This document shows positions 16,564-24,987 of a DNA stretch of 64,000 bases, piece by piece. The position numbers and the translations under genes are program-made. The first letter of the stretch is position 1. The number at the start of each line of letters is the position of its first letter. Origin of the DNA: Chryseobacterium sp. OV279 (GTDB taxonomy: Bacteria; Bacteroidota; Bacteroidia; Flavobacteriales; Weeksellaceae). The notes under the pieces are model-generated. The model ran no database searches. It had not been told where the DNA came from and saw only the letters and a list, made by a program, of their open reading frames with translations. The stretch covers positions 1-64,000 of the forward strand of contig NZ_FQUD01000002.1 of NCBI RefSeq assembly GCF_900128945.1. The letters are read 5' to 3'.

Positions 16564-17769
16564 TTAAGAAACTCTTTCAATCAATGCCATATAGAATCCA
16601 TCGTAACCCTGACTAGGCATTACTTTGTCATCTTTAACCATTTTGTATCCCGCATTGTTTTTCAAAAATTCTTCTACCTGTAAATTATTTTCAGACGGTA
16701 AGATAGAACACGTAGCATACACCATTTTTCCTCCTACTTTAAGCATTTTGGAGTAATCCTGAAGGATCTGCTGTTGCTCTTTTTTGATTCTGTCGATAAA
16801 ATCCTGATCAATTTTCCATTTACTGTCCGGGTTTCTTTTTAAAACACCAAGTCCTGAACATGGTGCATCGATAAGAAGTCGGTCTACTTTATCATGAAGA
16901 CGCTTGATCACTTTGTTGTCAGAGATCATACGGGTTTCGATATTGTGGGCACCTGCCCTTTTGGCACGACGCTTCAGTTCAGCCAGCTTCCATTCGAAGA
17001 TATCTAAAGCCACGATCTGACCTTTATTTCCCATCAATGCAGCTAAGTGAAGTGTTTTTCCACCCGCACCCGCACATGCATCTACCACTCTCTGGCCTTC
17101 TTTTACATCAAGGAAATATCCTATTTTCTGCGAAGAAGCATCCTGAACTTCAAACAAACCTTCTTTGAAAGCGGTCGTAAGAAAAACATTTTTCTTTTCC
17201 TCAAGCTGTACAGCATCAGGATAATTTCTTACCGTATATGCCACAACACCTTCGTCAGAAAGGTCAGAGATCAATTCTTTAGGCGTTGTTTTCAGACTGT
17301 TTGCTCTTAATACCGTAGCAGCCTGCTCATTTAAAGCGTGCATTTCTTTTTCCCATCCGGAACCTAATTCTTTTTCCAGGGTTTCAGCCAGCCATTCAGG
17401 AATAGAATGCTCGATAGCTTTCGTAGGAACGGTATTCTTTTTAAGTTTGGTAAGGATATCCGCGATTTTGATTCCGTCAAATTCCTCAAATTTCTTATAA
17501 TTGGTCTTGCTCCAAAGCAGGTACGCAATCATTAGTTTATAGATATTGGTAGGTTTTACCCCCTCACCCATATAATATTCAAGACGTTTTTTCCAGCGGA
17601 TAATATTATAGAAAATCTCAGAAACAACGGCTCTGTCCTGGCTTCCCCATTTTCTGTGGGCTTTTAATAGTCTTTCGATCACCTTATCGGCGTATTTATT
17701 TTTCTCGAAAAAGGTTTCCTGTAAAGCATCGTGAATTCCGATCGCTAAGTTTCTGTGAATAAGTTCCAT
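16564..17769 (-). CDS. RsmB/NOL1/NOP2/Sun-type rRNA (cytosine-5) methyltransferase
   Basis: 401 residues. An N-terminal NusB-like helical region (1 to about 140) is followed by a Rossmann methyltransferase. SAM motif I is 'VVDACAGAGGKT' (228-239), motif IV 'DAPCSGLG' contains C304, and motif VI 'YATCSILPSENN' contains the catalytic C354. It methylates cytosine C5 in rRNA (RsmB-like, 16S) in the cytoplasm. Which cytosine cannot be told. A -7 box (17795-17802) lies 25 nt before the ATG, and the heptamer array 17812-18126 begins just upstream of it. Confidence 0.92.
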   Translation of the reverse strand: MELIHRNLAIGIHDALQETFFEKNKYADKVIERLLKAHRKWGSQDRAVVSEIFYNIIRWKKRLEYYMGEGVKPTNIYKLMIAYLLWSKTNYKKFEEFDGIKIADILTKLKKNTVPTKAIEHSIPEWLAETLEKELGSGWEKEMHALNEQAATVLRANSLKTTPKELISDLSDEGVVAYTVRNYPDAVQLEEKKNVFLTTAFKEGLFEVQDASSQKIGYFLDVKEGQRVVDACAGAGGKTLHLAALMGNKGQIVALDIFEWKLAELKRRAKRAGAHNIETRMISDNKVIKRLHDKVDRLLIDAPCSGLGVLKRNPDSKWKIDQDFIDRIKKEQQQILQDYSKMLKVGGKMVYATCSILPSENNLQVEEFLKNNAGYKMVKDDKVMPSQGYDGFYMALIERVS

Positions 17770-17794
17770 AAATTTGCTTCGCTGTTTGAATCTG

Positions 17795-17802
17795 CAAAAG
17801 TA
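17795..17802 (-). promoter_or_regulatory. -7 box (TACTTTTG) of the rRNA methyltransferase
   Basis: Exact TAnnTTTG on the minus strand. Its upstream side abuts the heptamer array, leaving no recognisable -33 element outside the repeat. Confidence 0.6.
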
Positions 17803-17811
17803 CGAATTATA

Positions 17812-18126
17812 GTTGAGAGTTGAGAAGCGGGTTGATGAGTTTGAGAGTGGGAGGGTTTAAGGGTTGCGAGATATGGGGTACGGGTTTGAGAGTCGGAGTG
17901 TTTGAGAGTTGCTAGTTGCTAGTTGACGGTTGCAGGTTCGAACCTCGAAACCCTGAACTCGCCTCCCGAAACATGTCTCATATCTCATATCTCATATCTA
18001 AAATCTTGGTTCTTGGCTCTTGGTTCTCTACCCCAGCATTCACCATTCACTTGCGAAGCAAAATTCACCATTGACGTCTTCCTCTCTCAGTCTGATGTCT
18101 CGTGTCTGAAATCTGAAGTCTAAAAC
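17812..18126. repeat. Long heptamer array (45 units, single register)
   Basis: The whole 315 bp divides into 45 consecutive 7-mers with no register slip. Recognisable blocks include gttgaga x2, tgctagt x2 with tgacggt and tgcaggt, atatctc x2 with atatcta, ggttctt with ggctctt and ggttctc, gcattca/ccattca, and ctgatgt with ctcgtgt, ctgaaat and ctgaagt. It is the reverse-complement copy of the arrays at 12438 and 29071. It occupies all the space between the divergent -7 boxes at 17795 and 18135. Confidence 0.9.
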
Positions 18127-18134
18127 AAAAATCC

Positions 18135-18142
18135 TACCTTTG
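18135..18142 (+). promoter_or_regulatory. -7 box (TACCTTTG) of yjdM
   Basis: Exact TAnnTTTG, 14 nt before the ATG and 8 bp after the end of the heptamer array. Confidence 0.65.
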
Positions 18143-18156
18143 CAAAAATCAAAAAT

Positions 18157-18501
18157 ATGAGTGATACTGTACTTTGTCCGAAATGCAGCTCTGAATTTAC
18201 CTATCCAACAGATAATATGATGACCTGTTCACAATGCTTTTATGAATGGAGTCCTGAAGAAGCGGCTGCTGAAACAGCTGGTGAAGGTAAAATTCTGGAT
18301 TCGAACGGAAACGAGCTTCAGGATGGAGATTCTGTAGTCGTAATTAAAGATCTTCCTGTAAAAGGAGCTCCAAAACCTGTGAAGGCGGGAACTAAAGTGA
18401 AAAACATTCGTTTAAGACCGGACAGCGACCATAATATCGATTGTAAAATTGATGGTTTCGGGTCTATGGCTTTGAAATCTGAGTTTGTTAAGAAAGCGTA
18501 A
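18157..18501 (+). CDS. yjdM: YjdM/PhnA-family zinc-ribbon protein
   Basis: 114 residues. An N-terminal zinc ribbon (C7, C10, C24, C27) is followed by the PhnA domain with '[13 protein letters not shown]' and '[19 protein letters not shown]'. Despite the 'alkylphosphonate utilization' label in databases, members of this family are not phosphonate enzymes by themselves, and their role is unclear. No phn genes are nearby. Single gene with its own promoter. Confidence 0.9.
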   Translation: MSDTVLCPKCSSEFTYPTDNMMTCSQCFYEWSPEEAAAETAGEGKILDSNGNELQDGDSVVVIKDLPVKGAPKPVKAGTKVKNIRLRPDSDHNIDCKIDGFGSMALKSEFVKKA

Positions 18502-18805
18502 GGCTTATTGCAAAAAATAAAAAAAAGGAAAAAATTGGACAGTGTAATCTTTCAAAAAGACTTGATTGCAGGGAGGTGCTAATGTCCGTCTCAAGGCAGA
18601 AAGAGAATTAACCAAAAATTTCCTTATGCTGTGGAAATACAAATGTAAGAAAAAGTTTTAAACGGGTTTCTTATATTTGTATTTTTTTTATCCACATATT
18701 AACAATAAGTGTAAGGGAATGTAGGAGTTATGATTTTTGAATGATGGGTTTTGAGTCCTGAGAATGGTGAAAAGACGGATCACAAAACAGGCTTCTTTCT
18801 TTGCT
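18502..18805. other. Gene-free spacer with long imperfect hairpin
   Basis: 304 bp. At 18635-18684 there are 18-bp arms with one mismatch around a 14-nt loop. Each arm carries an outward-facing TAnnTTTG (minus 18640-18647, plus 18672-18679). A perfect DnaA-box sequence TTATCCACA lies at 18688-18696, and a partial one (TGTGGAAAT) lies on the other side. The part at 18545-18590 can form CTTGA/TCAAG pairing. No gene is evident. Confidence 0.5.
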
Positions 18806-19741
18806 TTAAACAAATGAAATTTTAATATTTCCTGCTAGCTTTTCATCAGTATACACGACAAGTTCTTTACTGTGAACTTTCACTTTATTCCAGTAATGAT
18901 TTCCTGCAAATCGGCTCTCTACAAGATCTGCTTCCATTCCATCTTCTGAAATTTTTATTTCTTTAGGATAATATGAGAATTTAGAAATCTGAAATGCTGC
19001 TTTTTCTTCTTCGCTGAAAATATTGACTTCACCAAAAAGTTTAGCTACATAAGAATTGTAGGGATTTTTATAGGTTTCTTCCGGACTGTCGTTCTGGATA
19101 AGTCTTCCGTCTTTTAGAATAACGATCTGGTCAAGCCACGGCATGATTTCCTGAAGTTCATGAGTGGAAATAATCAGAGAAATCTGATGCTGTTTCACAT
19201 ATCTGAAAAGTCTTTCGCGAAGTTCTATTTTTCTTGAAAAATCCAGATTACTGAAAGGTTCGTCTAAGATAAGTAGTTTTGGAAGTACAGAAAGCGCTCT
19301 GGCAATAGCAACACGCTGCTGCTGGCCACCGCTTAAATATTTAGGAAGAATATGAGCGAACTCCTGAAGACCTACCACTTCAAGAAGTTCCATGACGGTT
19401 TCTTTTTTCTGAGATAAATTAATATTGGAAATAAATTTACCCACATTTTCGGCAACGGTAGCGTAAGGCATCAGATCAAAATTCTGAGCGACCAGTTTCA
19501 TTTCCGCTTCTCCGGGAACAAGGTTTCCTTTCGGTCCCAAAAGACGCTTTCCGTTAAAAACAATTTCACCGCTTTCCCAGTCCAGAAGTCCGTAAATAAG
19601 ATTGAGCATTGTAGACTTTCCACATCCGCTTTCTCCTGCAAGAGCAATGATTCTGCCTTCCTCAAAACCCAGATTAAGGTTCTGAAACAGGGGATTATCT
19701 TTGGTGTGGGAAAAATATAAATTGTTTATTTCTAATAGCAT
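18806..19741 (-). CDS. ABC transporter ATP-binding protein (orphan)
   Basis: 311 residues. Walker A 'GESGCGKST' (36-44), signature 'LSGGQQQR' (136-143) and Walker B 'LLILDE' (156-161) are complete, with a Q-loop 'VAQNF' and a switch His in 'STHEL'. The C-terminal 80 residues after 'AKLFGEVNIF' resemble the TOBE-like extension of importer ATPases (PotA/CysA type). No permease or binding protein is adjacent, so the partner must be elsewhere. The -7 box TACATTTG ends 4 nt before ATG, predicting a leaderless transcript. Confidence 0.88.
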   Translation of the reverse strand: MLLEINNLYFSHTKDNPLFQNLNLGFEEGRIIALAGESGCGKSTMLNLIYGLLDWESGEIVFNGKRLLGPKGNLVPGEAEMKLVAQNFDLMPYATVAENVGKFISNINLSQKKETVMELLEVVGLQEFAHILPKYLSGGQQQRVAIARALSVLPKLLILDEPFSNLDFSRKIELRERLFRYVKQHQISLIISTHELQEIMPWLDQIVILKDGRLIQNDSPEETYKNPYNSYVAKLFGEVNIFSEEEKAAFQISKFSYYPKEIKISEDGMEADLVESRFAGNHYWNKVKVHSKELVVYTDEKLAGNIKISFV

Positions 19742-19745
19742 AATA

Positions 19746-19753
19746 CAAATGTA
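19746..19753 (-). promoter_or_regulatory. -7 box (TACATTTG), predicted leaderless start
   Basis: Only four bases (TATT) separate this box from the ATG at 19741, so transcription should begin at or next to the start codon. Confidence 0.6.
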
Positions 19754-19816
19754 AGGTTTTTATGAAAAAATAAAATTTTTTATTATATTAGCGGAAGTAA
19801 TAAAAATATATCAAAA

Positions 19817-20476
19817 ATGAGAAAAAAACTGTTTTCTTTAGCTATTCCTGCTTTATTTGTGGCAGCTGTAGCGGTTTCTTGTAAAAAAGACAAACCGGTT
19901 ACCAGCGAAAGCAATGAGGTGGCAACTACAAAAGACGGGAACCAGTACACACTGGATACATTAAACAGTAAAGTGGAGTGGAAAGGATATAAAGTATTCA
20001 AGTCTGAAAGCACAAGCCATTTCGGAACCATCAAATTTGAAAGTGGTGATGTGACGGTAAAGGATGGAAAGCTTGAAAGCGGAAAATTTGTTGCTGATAT
20101 GGCTTCTCTGACATCTGTAGATCTGAAAGATGATGCTGAACAGTTAGGCAAACTGAATGGTCATCTGAAGAGCGGAGATTTCTTCGAAGTGGAAAAATTC
20201 CCGACGGCTTCATTTGAAATTACGAAAGTGACCCCTTCTACGGAAGGCGATTACAATACGCTTCTTGATGGTAATTTAACGATCAAAGGCATTTCAAAAC
20301 CGGTTCAGTTTAAGGCTAATGTCTCTGTGAAAGACGGAGAAGTAAGTGTAGCTACCGAGCCTAAGGATATTAAAAGAGAAGAGTTTGGCGTAAAGTTCCA
20401 GGCTCCTGCTGAAAACGGCGTGATCAAGGATGATGTAACTCTTCAGATCAGCGTTAAAGCTTTAGAAAAGAAATAA
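19817..20476 (+). CDS. YceI-family lipoprotein
   Basis: 219 residues. The lipoprotein signal ends with 'AVAVSC', lipidated C22, followed by KKDKP. The YceI lipocalin-like barrel spans about 45-219, with 'YTLDTLNSKVEWKGYKVF' and 'HFGTIKFESGDVTVKDG' and the closing 'VTLQISVKALEKK'. YceI proteins bind polyisoprenoids or other hydrophobic molecules in the periplasm and are linked to acid and osmotic stress. Single gene, followed by a terminator. Confidence 0.9.
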   Translation: MRKKLFSLAIPALFVAAVAVSCKKDKPVTSESNEVATTKDGNQYTLDTLNSKVEWKGYKVFKSESTSHFGTIKFESGDVTVKDGKLESGKFVADMASLTSVDLKDDAEQLGKLNGHLKSGDFFEVEKFPTASFEITKVTPSTEGDYNTLLDGNLTIKGISKPVQFKANVSVKDGEVSVATEPKDIKREEFGVKFQAPAENGVIKDDVTLQISVKALEKK

Positions 20477-20508
20477 TTTTTTTATTTAAGTGAAATAAGT
20501 GATTGAAG

Positions 20509-20538
20509 TCTGCCTCCCATAAAGGGGCAGATTTTTTT
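20509..20538 (+). terminator. Intrinsic terminator of the YceI gene
   Basis: TCTGCC/GGCAGA stem followed by seven T on the plus strand, 33 nt past the stop. Confidence 0.8.
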
Positions 20539-20569
20539 ATCACAGATTCATTATTAAACTTAAAAAACG

Positions 20570-20577
20570 TATTTTTG
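20570..20577 (+). promoter_or_regulatory. -7 box (TATTTTTG) of pheS
   Basis: Exact TAnnTTTG, 25 nt before the ATG. AAAGGG lies 7-12 nt upstream of the start codon as a possible ribosome-binding site. Confidence 0.6.
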
Positions 20578-20602
20578 CAAAACATTTTGAAAGGGTAAAA
20601 CA

Positions 20603-21613
20603 ATGATAGAAAAGATAGAAGAACTACTTACCGAAGTAAACAGCTTCAATGCTACGTCTAAAGAGGAAATTGAAAACTTCCGGATTAAGTATAATGGTAA
20701 AAAAGGTGTTCTGAATGATTTTTTTGAAAAATTTAAAGAAGTTCCAAACGACCAGAAAAAAGAATTCGGACAGAAGATCAATTCTTTGAAACAGGCTGTT
20801 GCAGGAAAACTGGAAGATCTTAAAGACTCTTCCCAGTCTGCTATTGTCACAGAAAAAGAAGATCTTACAAGACCTGCTTTTCCATTGGATCTTGGGTCCA
20901 GACATCCGATCAATCTGGTGAAAAACAGAATTATTGAGATTTTCAAATCAATAGGTTTCGCAGTAGCCGATGGTCCGGAAATAGAGGATGACTGGCATAA
21001 CTTTACCGCGCTTAACCTTCCTGAGTACCATCCGGCAAGAGATATGCAGGATACTTTCTTCATTGAGCAGAATCCTGACGTCCTTTTAAGAACGCATACT
21101 TCTTCCGTGCAGATCCGTTATATGGAAGAAAATCAGCCGCCGATCAGAATTCTTTCTCCGGGAAGAGTATTCAGAAATGAGGCTATTTCTTCACGTTCAC
21201 ACTGTATATTCCATCAGATCGAAGGTTTGTATATTGACGAGAATGTAAGTTTTGCAGATCTTAAACAGACCATCCAGTTCTTTACGACGGAGCTTTTTGG
21301 AAAATCCAAGATCAGAATGAGACCTTCTTATTTCCCGTTCACGGAACCCAGTGCTGAGATCGATGTATATTGGGGATTAAACTCTGAAACCGATTACAGA
21401 ATTACAAAGGGAACAGGCTGGCTGGAAATCATGGGTTGCGGAATGGTAGATCCTGCCGTTCTGAAAAACGTGAATATCGATGCAGAGAAATATTCAGGAT
21501 ACGCTTTCGGAATGGGTATTGAAAGAATCACAATGCTTCTTTACCAGATGAGCGATATCAGAATGTTCTTCGAAAATGATATCAGAACTTTAGAACAGTT
21601 TAAATCACTATAA
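20603..21613 (+). CDS. pheS: Phenylalanyl-tRNA synthetase alpha chain
   Basis: 336 residues. An N-terminal coiled coil (1 to about 90) binds tRNA, and the class II catalytic core follows. Motif 2 is '[20 protein letters not shown]', and motif 3 is '[18 protein letters not shown]' near the C-terminus. The substrate-pocket 'EGLYID' is present. It charges tRNA-Phe as part of an alpha2-beta2 enzyme. The pheT partner is not adjacent, as is common in Bacteroidota. Ends at a strong terminator. Confidence 0.96.
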   Translation: MIEKIEELLTEVNSFNATSKEEIENFRIKYNGKKGVLNDFFEKFKEVPNDQKKEFGQKINSLKQAVAGKLEDLKDSSQSAIVTEKEDLTRPAFPLDLGSRHPINLVKNRIIEIFKSIGFAVADGPEIEDDWHNFTALNLPEYHPARDMQDTFFIEQNPDVLLRTHTSSVQIRYMEENQPPIRILSPGRVFRNEAISSRSHCIFHQIEGLYIDENVSFADLKQTIQFFTTELFGKSKIRMRPSYFPFTEPSAEIDVYWGLNSETDYRITKGTGWLEIMGCGMVDPAVLKNVNIDAEKYSGYAFGMGIERITMLLYQMSDIRMFFENDIRTLEQFKSL

Positions 21614-21619
21614 AAAATA

Positions 21620-21650
21620 AACCTCCGGAAATTCCGGAGGTTTTTGTTTT
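21620..21650 (+). terminator. Intrinsic terminator of pheS
   Basis: Perfect 10-bp arms ACCTCCGGAA/TTCCGGAGGT followed by TTTTGTTTTT. Confidence 0.9.
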
Positions 21651-21982
21651 TAATTACTGACCTAAGAAACAAAACGTAATTAAAAACGATTTTATTGAAA
21701 ATGTACAACGTGTATTGTCTTTTTTATCAACTGACATAAAAAACACTTTTCTTATCTCCAAATCATATTCATGGTGTGGTATTTTAAAGTATCCTCCATA
21801 TCTGCTTCTATTAGTAAGACAACCCACATTAAAAATCTATTACAGACTTTTGAAAAAAAAGAAAATAATTTTCTTAGTCAGAGGTATTGCTTACACCCTA
21901 TAACGATTAAATGTTAAACAGGAGCCTAACTCCAGCGCCGGATGCTTTTTTATTTACTTTTAATTTCTTAAACAACCTAAAA
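21651..21982. other. AT-rich spacer
   Basis: About 330 bp between the pheS terminator and the next start. Only short open frames without recognisable content are present. No repeat family or convincing promoter was identified. Confidence 0.5.
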
Positions 21983-22540
21983 ATGAAAAAAGTATTATTA
22001 TCGCTATTATTAGCGAGCGGGCTCTTTAGTGCCCAAAAAATAGAGGTTTCTGCGAGTTATGGAATATCTTCTATGTACGGCGGATCTTATGGACTGTCGT
22101 ATGATATTGCAAACGGTATTATTCCATCCAGTGTTAGCAATGGAGATGGCCGTAGCCCTTCAAGTATGGGAGTTGCTATCATAGGAGTAGCGATGTACAG
22201 TGAAAATACGAAATGGCGTTTTGGGGTAGATATTGCGAATGAGTTTTTTAATAACACATCTACTGCCAAAGAAAACATGTTCTCGGTATTACCGAAAGTA
22301 GATTATTTCTGGCTTAAAAAAGAAAAATTAGGCTTGTATTCAGGTGCAGGTGCCGGAGTCAATTTTGTAAGCAATACCTACATTAATCAAAACAATAATC
22401 AAATAGAGGATAACTATGGGATGTTTGCATTCAACGTTACTCCTATTGGCGTTAAGTATGGCGGAGATCTGAGTGTTTTCCTTGAAACCAACGTCGGGAT
22501 AAAGGGAATTGTCCAGGGAGGCGTATCCTATCGATTTTAA
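21983..22540 (+). CDS. Outer-membrane beta-barrel-like protein
   Basis: 185 residues from ATG at 21983 (MKKVLLSLLLASGLFSAQ signal peptide). The longer frame from 21911 would put 24 residues before the signal peptide and is rejected. The mature part alternates Gly/Tyr/aromatic strands ('YSGAGAGVNFVSN', 'YGGDLSVFLETNVGIKG') and ends '...GGVSYRF', a typical terminal barrel strand with a C-terminal Phe. Likely a small outer-membrane barrel of unknown function. Confidence 0.75.
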   Translation: MKKVLLSLLLASGLFSAQKIEVSASYGISSMYGGSYGLSYDIANGIIPSSVSNGDGRSPSSMGVAIIGVAMYSENTKWRFGVDIANEFFNNTSTAKENMFSVLPKVDYFWLKKEKLGLYSGAGAGVNFVSNTYINQNNNQIEDNYGMFAFNVTPIGVKYGGDLSVFLETNVGIKGIVQGGVSYRF

Positions 22541-22551
22541 TGACTGAAAAT

Positions 22552-22583
22552 AAAAAAGGAACAGTTTAAAACGGTTCCTTTTT
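22552..22583. terminator. Bidirectional terminator
   Basis: AAAAAGGAAC..GTTCCTTTTT arms between two convergent genes, with T runs on both strands. Confidence 0.8.
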
Positions 22584-22605
22584 ATATGATAGATGATTTT
22601 ATCTT

Positions 22606-23376
22606 TTATTTAAGATACTTCAAAGGGTATTTCACATTTTTAAGGTCATCAATACTTGCTTTCAGGGATCCTACAGCCAGTTCGGCTTTCAGAAGCATCG
22701 GGATATGGTTTGCATCATTGGTCACCCACATCGTAACACCTTCTTTTTCCTTGAAAACCCTTCCGCTTTTTACAGACGGAATAATTTTAAGACAGTTGAT
22801 CGTCCCGAATTTTGTTTTCAGATCTTCATTGCCCGTTACTTTCAGCTGAAACGGAAACATTTCATCGTCAATCCAGACATTCATATTGATTACGGTTCCT
22901 ACTTTCAGTTCGCTGGTGCTTTTGCTTCTCAGATAATAAAAGCAGGAAAGCATATCCTGAACCCCTTTGATGGATTTCAAGACCTTTGAGCCATTAGCCG
23001 GAGTTTTTTTATCCGTTAGTATCAGGGTGTGGTTATCGTGGTTGAAAACAGTCTCAAAATGCTGGCGATAGTTGCCTTCACGCACATTTCTCACATAAAA
23101 GCTGGGAAGCCCGGTATCTGTATTGATGAAACTTTCATAGAGATCTTCTACTTTAAAGAAGGCTTTTACAGCTCCCGTAGTCTGTCCAGTACCTTTAACG
23201 TAGAGATGGGGAGCGCCCATATAAGTTGTTTTTTTGGCGGTTAGATTAGCGGTTCCTGCATTCAGGATTCCGTAGTGGATTCTAAAGGTAATAGACTCAC
23301 CGTCAGCAATATTATCGATCTGAGCGTAACTCAGCAGGAACGTAAATACTGCAAAAAAACTTAAAATTTTCTTCAT
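22606..23376 (-). CDS. DUF3108 periplasmic protein
   Basis: 256 residues with a signal peptide (1-18, cleaved after SYA). The body matches DUF3108: 'GESITFRIHYGILNAGTANL' near the start, 'DMLSCFYYLRS', and 'PFQLKVTGNEDLKTKFGTINCLKI' later. The family is a periplasmic beta-rich fold of unknown function. The -7 box at 23403-23410 supports this start. Single gene. Confidence 0.88.
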   Translation of the reverse strand: MKKILSFFAVFTFLLSYAQIDNIADGESITFRIHYGILNAGTANLTAKKTTYMGAPHLYVKGTGQTTGAVKAFFKVEDLYESFINTDTGLPSFYVRNVREGNYRQHFETVFNHDNHTLILTDKKTPANGSKVLKSIKGVQDMLSCFYYLRSKSTSELKVGTVINMNVWIDDEMFPFQLKVTGNEDLKTKFGTINCLKIIPSVKSGRVFKEKEGVTMWVTNDANHIPMLLKAELAVGSLKASIDDLKNVKYPLKYLK

Positions 23377-23402
23377 GATATGACATTTAACAAAAACACT
23401 GC

Positions 23403-23410
23403 CAAATTTA
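23403..23410 (-). promoter_or_regulatory. -7 box (TAAATTTG) of the DUF3108 gene
   Basis: Exact TAnnTTTG, 26 nt ahead of the ATG. It is divergent from the box at 23493-23500. Confidence 0.6.
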
Positions 23411-23492
23411 AGATTCTTAATGATTTACATAGATTTGATAAATCTCAGGTTTTTATTTAGAATCAATTAAATATGCTTCGCATTAAAATTAG

Positions 23493-23500
23493 TAAATTTG
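23493..23500 (+). promoter_or_regulatory. -7 box (TAAATTTG) of the FNR/ferredoxin pair
   Basis: Exact TAnnTTTG, 33 nt before the ATG of the reductase. Confidence 0.6.
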
Positions 23501-23533
23501 CAGTTACATGTATAATTAAATTATCTTATTATT

Positions 23534-24589
23534 ATGATAACCACTGATATATTGATCATAGGTGCCGGACCTACCGGGCTTTTCGCTGTTTTTGAAGCAG
23601 GTTTATTAAAAATGAAGTGCCATATTATTGATGCGCTTCCACAGCCGGGAGGACAGCTAGCTGAGCTTTATCCTAAAAAACCTATTTTCGATATTCCGGG
23701 ATATCCTTCTGTGAATGCAGGAGAATTAGTAGATAATTTGATGGAGCAGATCAAGCAGTTCCAGCCAGGATTCACTTTGGGAGAAACTGCAGTTTCTTAT
23801 ACCAAGGTAGATGATGAATGGTTTGAAGTGATCACCAACAAAGGAACGGTTCACAGATGTAAAGCGATTGCTATTGCCGGTGGATTGGGAACTTTTGAGC
23901 CAAGAAAACCTACTTTCGAGAATGTAGCTGACTATGAAGAGAAAGGTCTTGAATATTTCGTGAAAGAACCTGAACATTTCAGAAACAAAAAAGTAGTGAT
24001 CGCCGGAGGTGGAGATTCTGCTTTGGACTGGAGTGTTTTCCTTTCGAATGTAGCAAGTGAAGTGACTTTGATCCACAGAAGAAATGAGTTCAGAGGAGCT
24101 TTGGATTCTGTAGAAAAAGTACAGGATCTTAAAAACCAGGGAAAAATTAAGTTAATTACGCCTGCAGAAGTGACTGGTATCAAAGGTGACGGAAAAGTAG
24201 AAGCGATTACGGTAGAGATTGAAGGGCAGGAAGCTTTTGATATTGAAACAGATTATTTCATTCCTTTATTCGGACTGACTCCAAAATTGGGTGAGATCGG
24301 AAACTGGGGACTGAATATCGAGAAAAATGCAATCGTTGTGAACAATGCACTTGATTATCAAACGAACATCGATGGAATCTACGCAATCGGAGATATCAAT
24401 ACCTATCCGGGTAAACTGAAGCTGATTCTTTGCGGTTTCCACGAAGCGACTTTGATGTGTCAGAGTGTTTACAACAGACTGAATCCAGGGAAAAAATTTG
24501 TACTAAAATATACGACAGTAAGCGGTGTAGACGGATTTGACGGTAGCCGTAAAGAAGCAGAAAAGGCAGTTGTGAAAAAAATTGACTAA
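23534..24589 (+). CDS. Thioredoxin-reductase-like ferredoxin-NADP+ reductase
   Basis: 351 residues. The FAD site 'IIGAGPTGLFAVFEAG' (8-23) is followed by 'PQPGGQLAELYPKKPIFDIPGYP' and the NADPH site 'VVIAGGGDSALDW' (about 155-167). The C-terminal FAD-binding 'GIYAIGDINTYPGKLKLI' is present. There is no CxxC, so it is not a thioredoxin reductase but the YumC-type FNR. It passes electrons between NADPH and ferredoxin. The 2Fe-2S ferredoxin gene 12 bp downstream is the likely partner. Confidence 0.93.
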   Translation: MITTDILIIGAGPTGLFAVFEAGLLKMKCHIIDALPQPGGQLAELYPKKPIFDIPGYPSVNAGELVDNLMEQIKQFQPGFTLGETAVSYTKVDDEWFEVITNKGTVHRCKAIAIAGGLGTFEPRKPTFENVADYEEKGLEYFVKEPEHFRNKKVVIAGGGDSALDWSVFLSNVASEVTLIHRRNEFRGALDSVEKVQDLKNQGKIKLITPAEVTGIKGDGKVEAITVEIEGQEAFDIETDYFIPLFGLTPKLGEIGNWGLNIEKNAIVVNNALDYQTNIDGIYAIGDINTYPGKLKLILCGFHEATLMCQSVYNRLNPGKKFVLKYTTVSGVDGFDGSRKEAEKAVVKKID

Positions 24590-24601
24590 TTTTGCATTAT
24601 T

Positions 24602-24931
24602 ATGTCAGATATTAATATAAAGATCACCGATCGGGAGGGGATCACCCATGATGTTGTAGCACCTACAGATATGTCTATGAACCTGATGGAGATCATCCGT
24701 TCTTATGAATTGGCGGAAGAAGGAACTATCGGAGTTTGTGGCGGAATGGCTATGTGCGCCTCTTGTCAGGTATATGTGATCACTGATCCGGGCCTTGAGC
24801 CTATGGGCGATGAAGAAGATGCCATGCTGGCGGAAGCTTACCACGTAAAAGACAACAGCAGACTGGGATGCCAGCTGCATATGATGGACTCGATGGAGGG
24901 TCTTGAAGTGGCGATTGCTCCTTATCCTTAG
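24602..24931 (+). CDS. 2Fe-2S ferredoxin (adrenodoxin-like)
   Basis: 109 residues. Cluster ligands C46, C52, C55 and C90 follow C-x5-C-x2-C-x34-C, the pattern of adrenodoxin/putidaredoxin-type ferredoxins. The N-terminal beta-grasp 'ITDREGITHDVVAPTDMSMNLMEIIR' fits. It is acidic and cytoplasmic. Co-transcribed with the FNR, it probably feeds electrons to mono-oxygenases or Fe-S assembly. Ends at a terminator. Confidence 0.92.
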   Translation: MSDINIKITDREGITHDVVAPTDMSMNLMEIIRSYELAEEGTIGVCGGMAMCASCQVYVITDPGLEPMGDEEDAMLAEAYHVKDNSRLGCQLHMMDSMEGLEVAIAPYP

Positions 24932-24956
24932 AATATATTTAATTTAAGTTAATATA

Positions 24957-24986
24957 AAAACCGCCTGGAAATTTCCGGGCGGTTTT
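24957..24986. terminator. Bidirectional terminator
   Basis: AAAACCGCC/GGCGGTTTT with an inner GGAAATTTCC between convergent genes (ferredoxin on plus, the gene at 24988 on minus). Confidence 0.85.
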
Positions 24987-24987
24987 G

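Noticed and set aside
18502..18805. Chromosomal replication origin
   Set aside because: Only one perfect DnaA box was found and no dnaA/dnaN or other origin-linked genes are near; recorded only as a weak possibility.
21715..21903. Small open frame of 62 codons
   Set aside because: No ribosome-binding site, no recognisable sequence and AT-driven composition.
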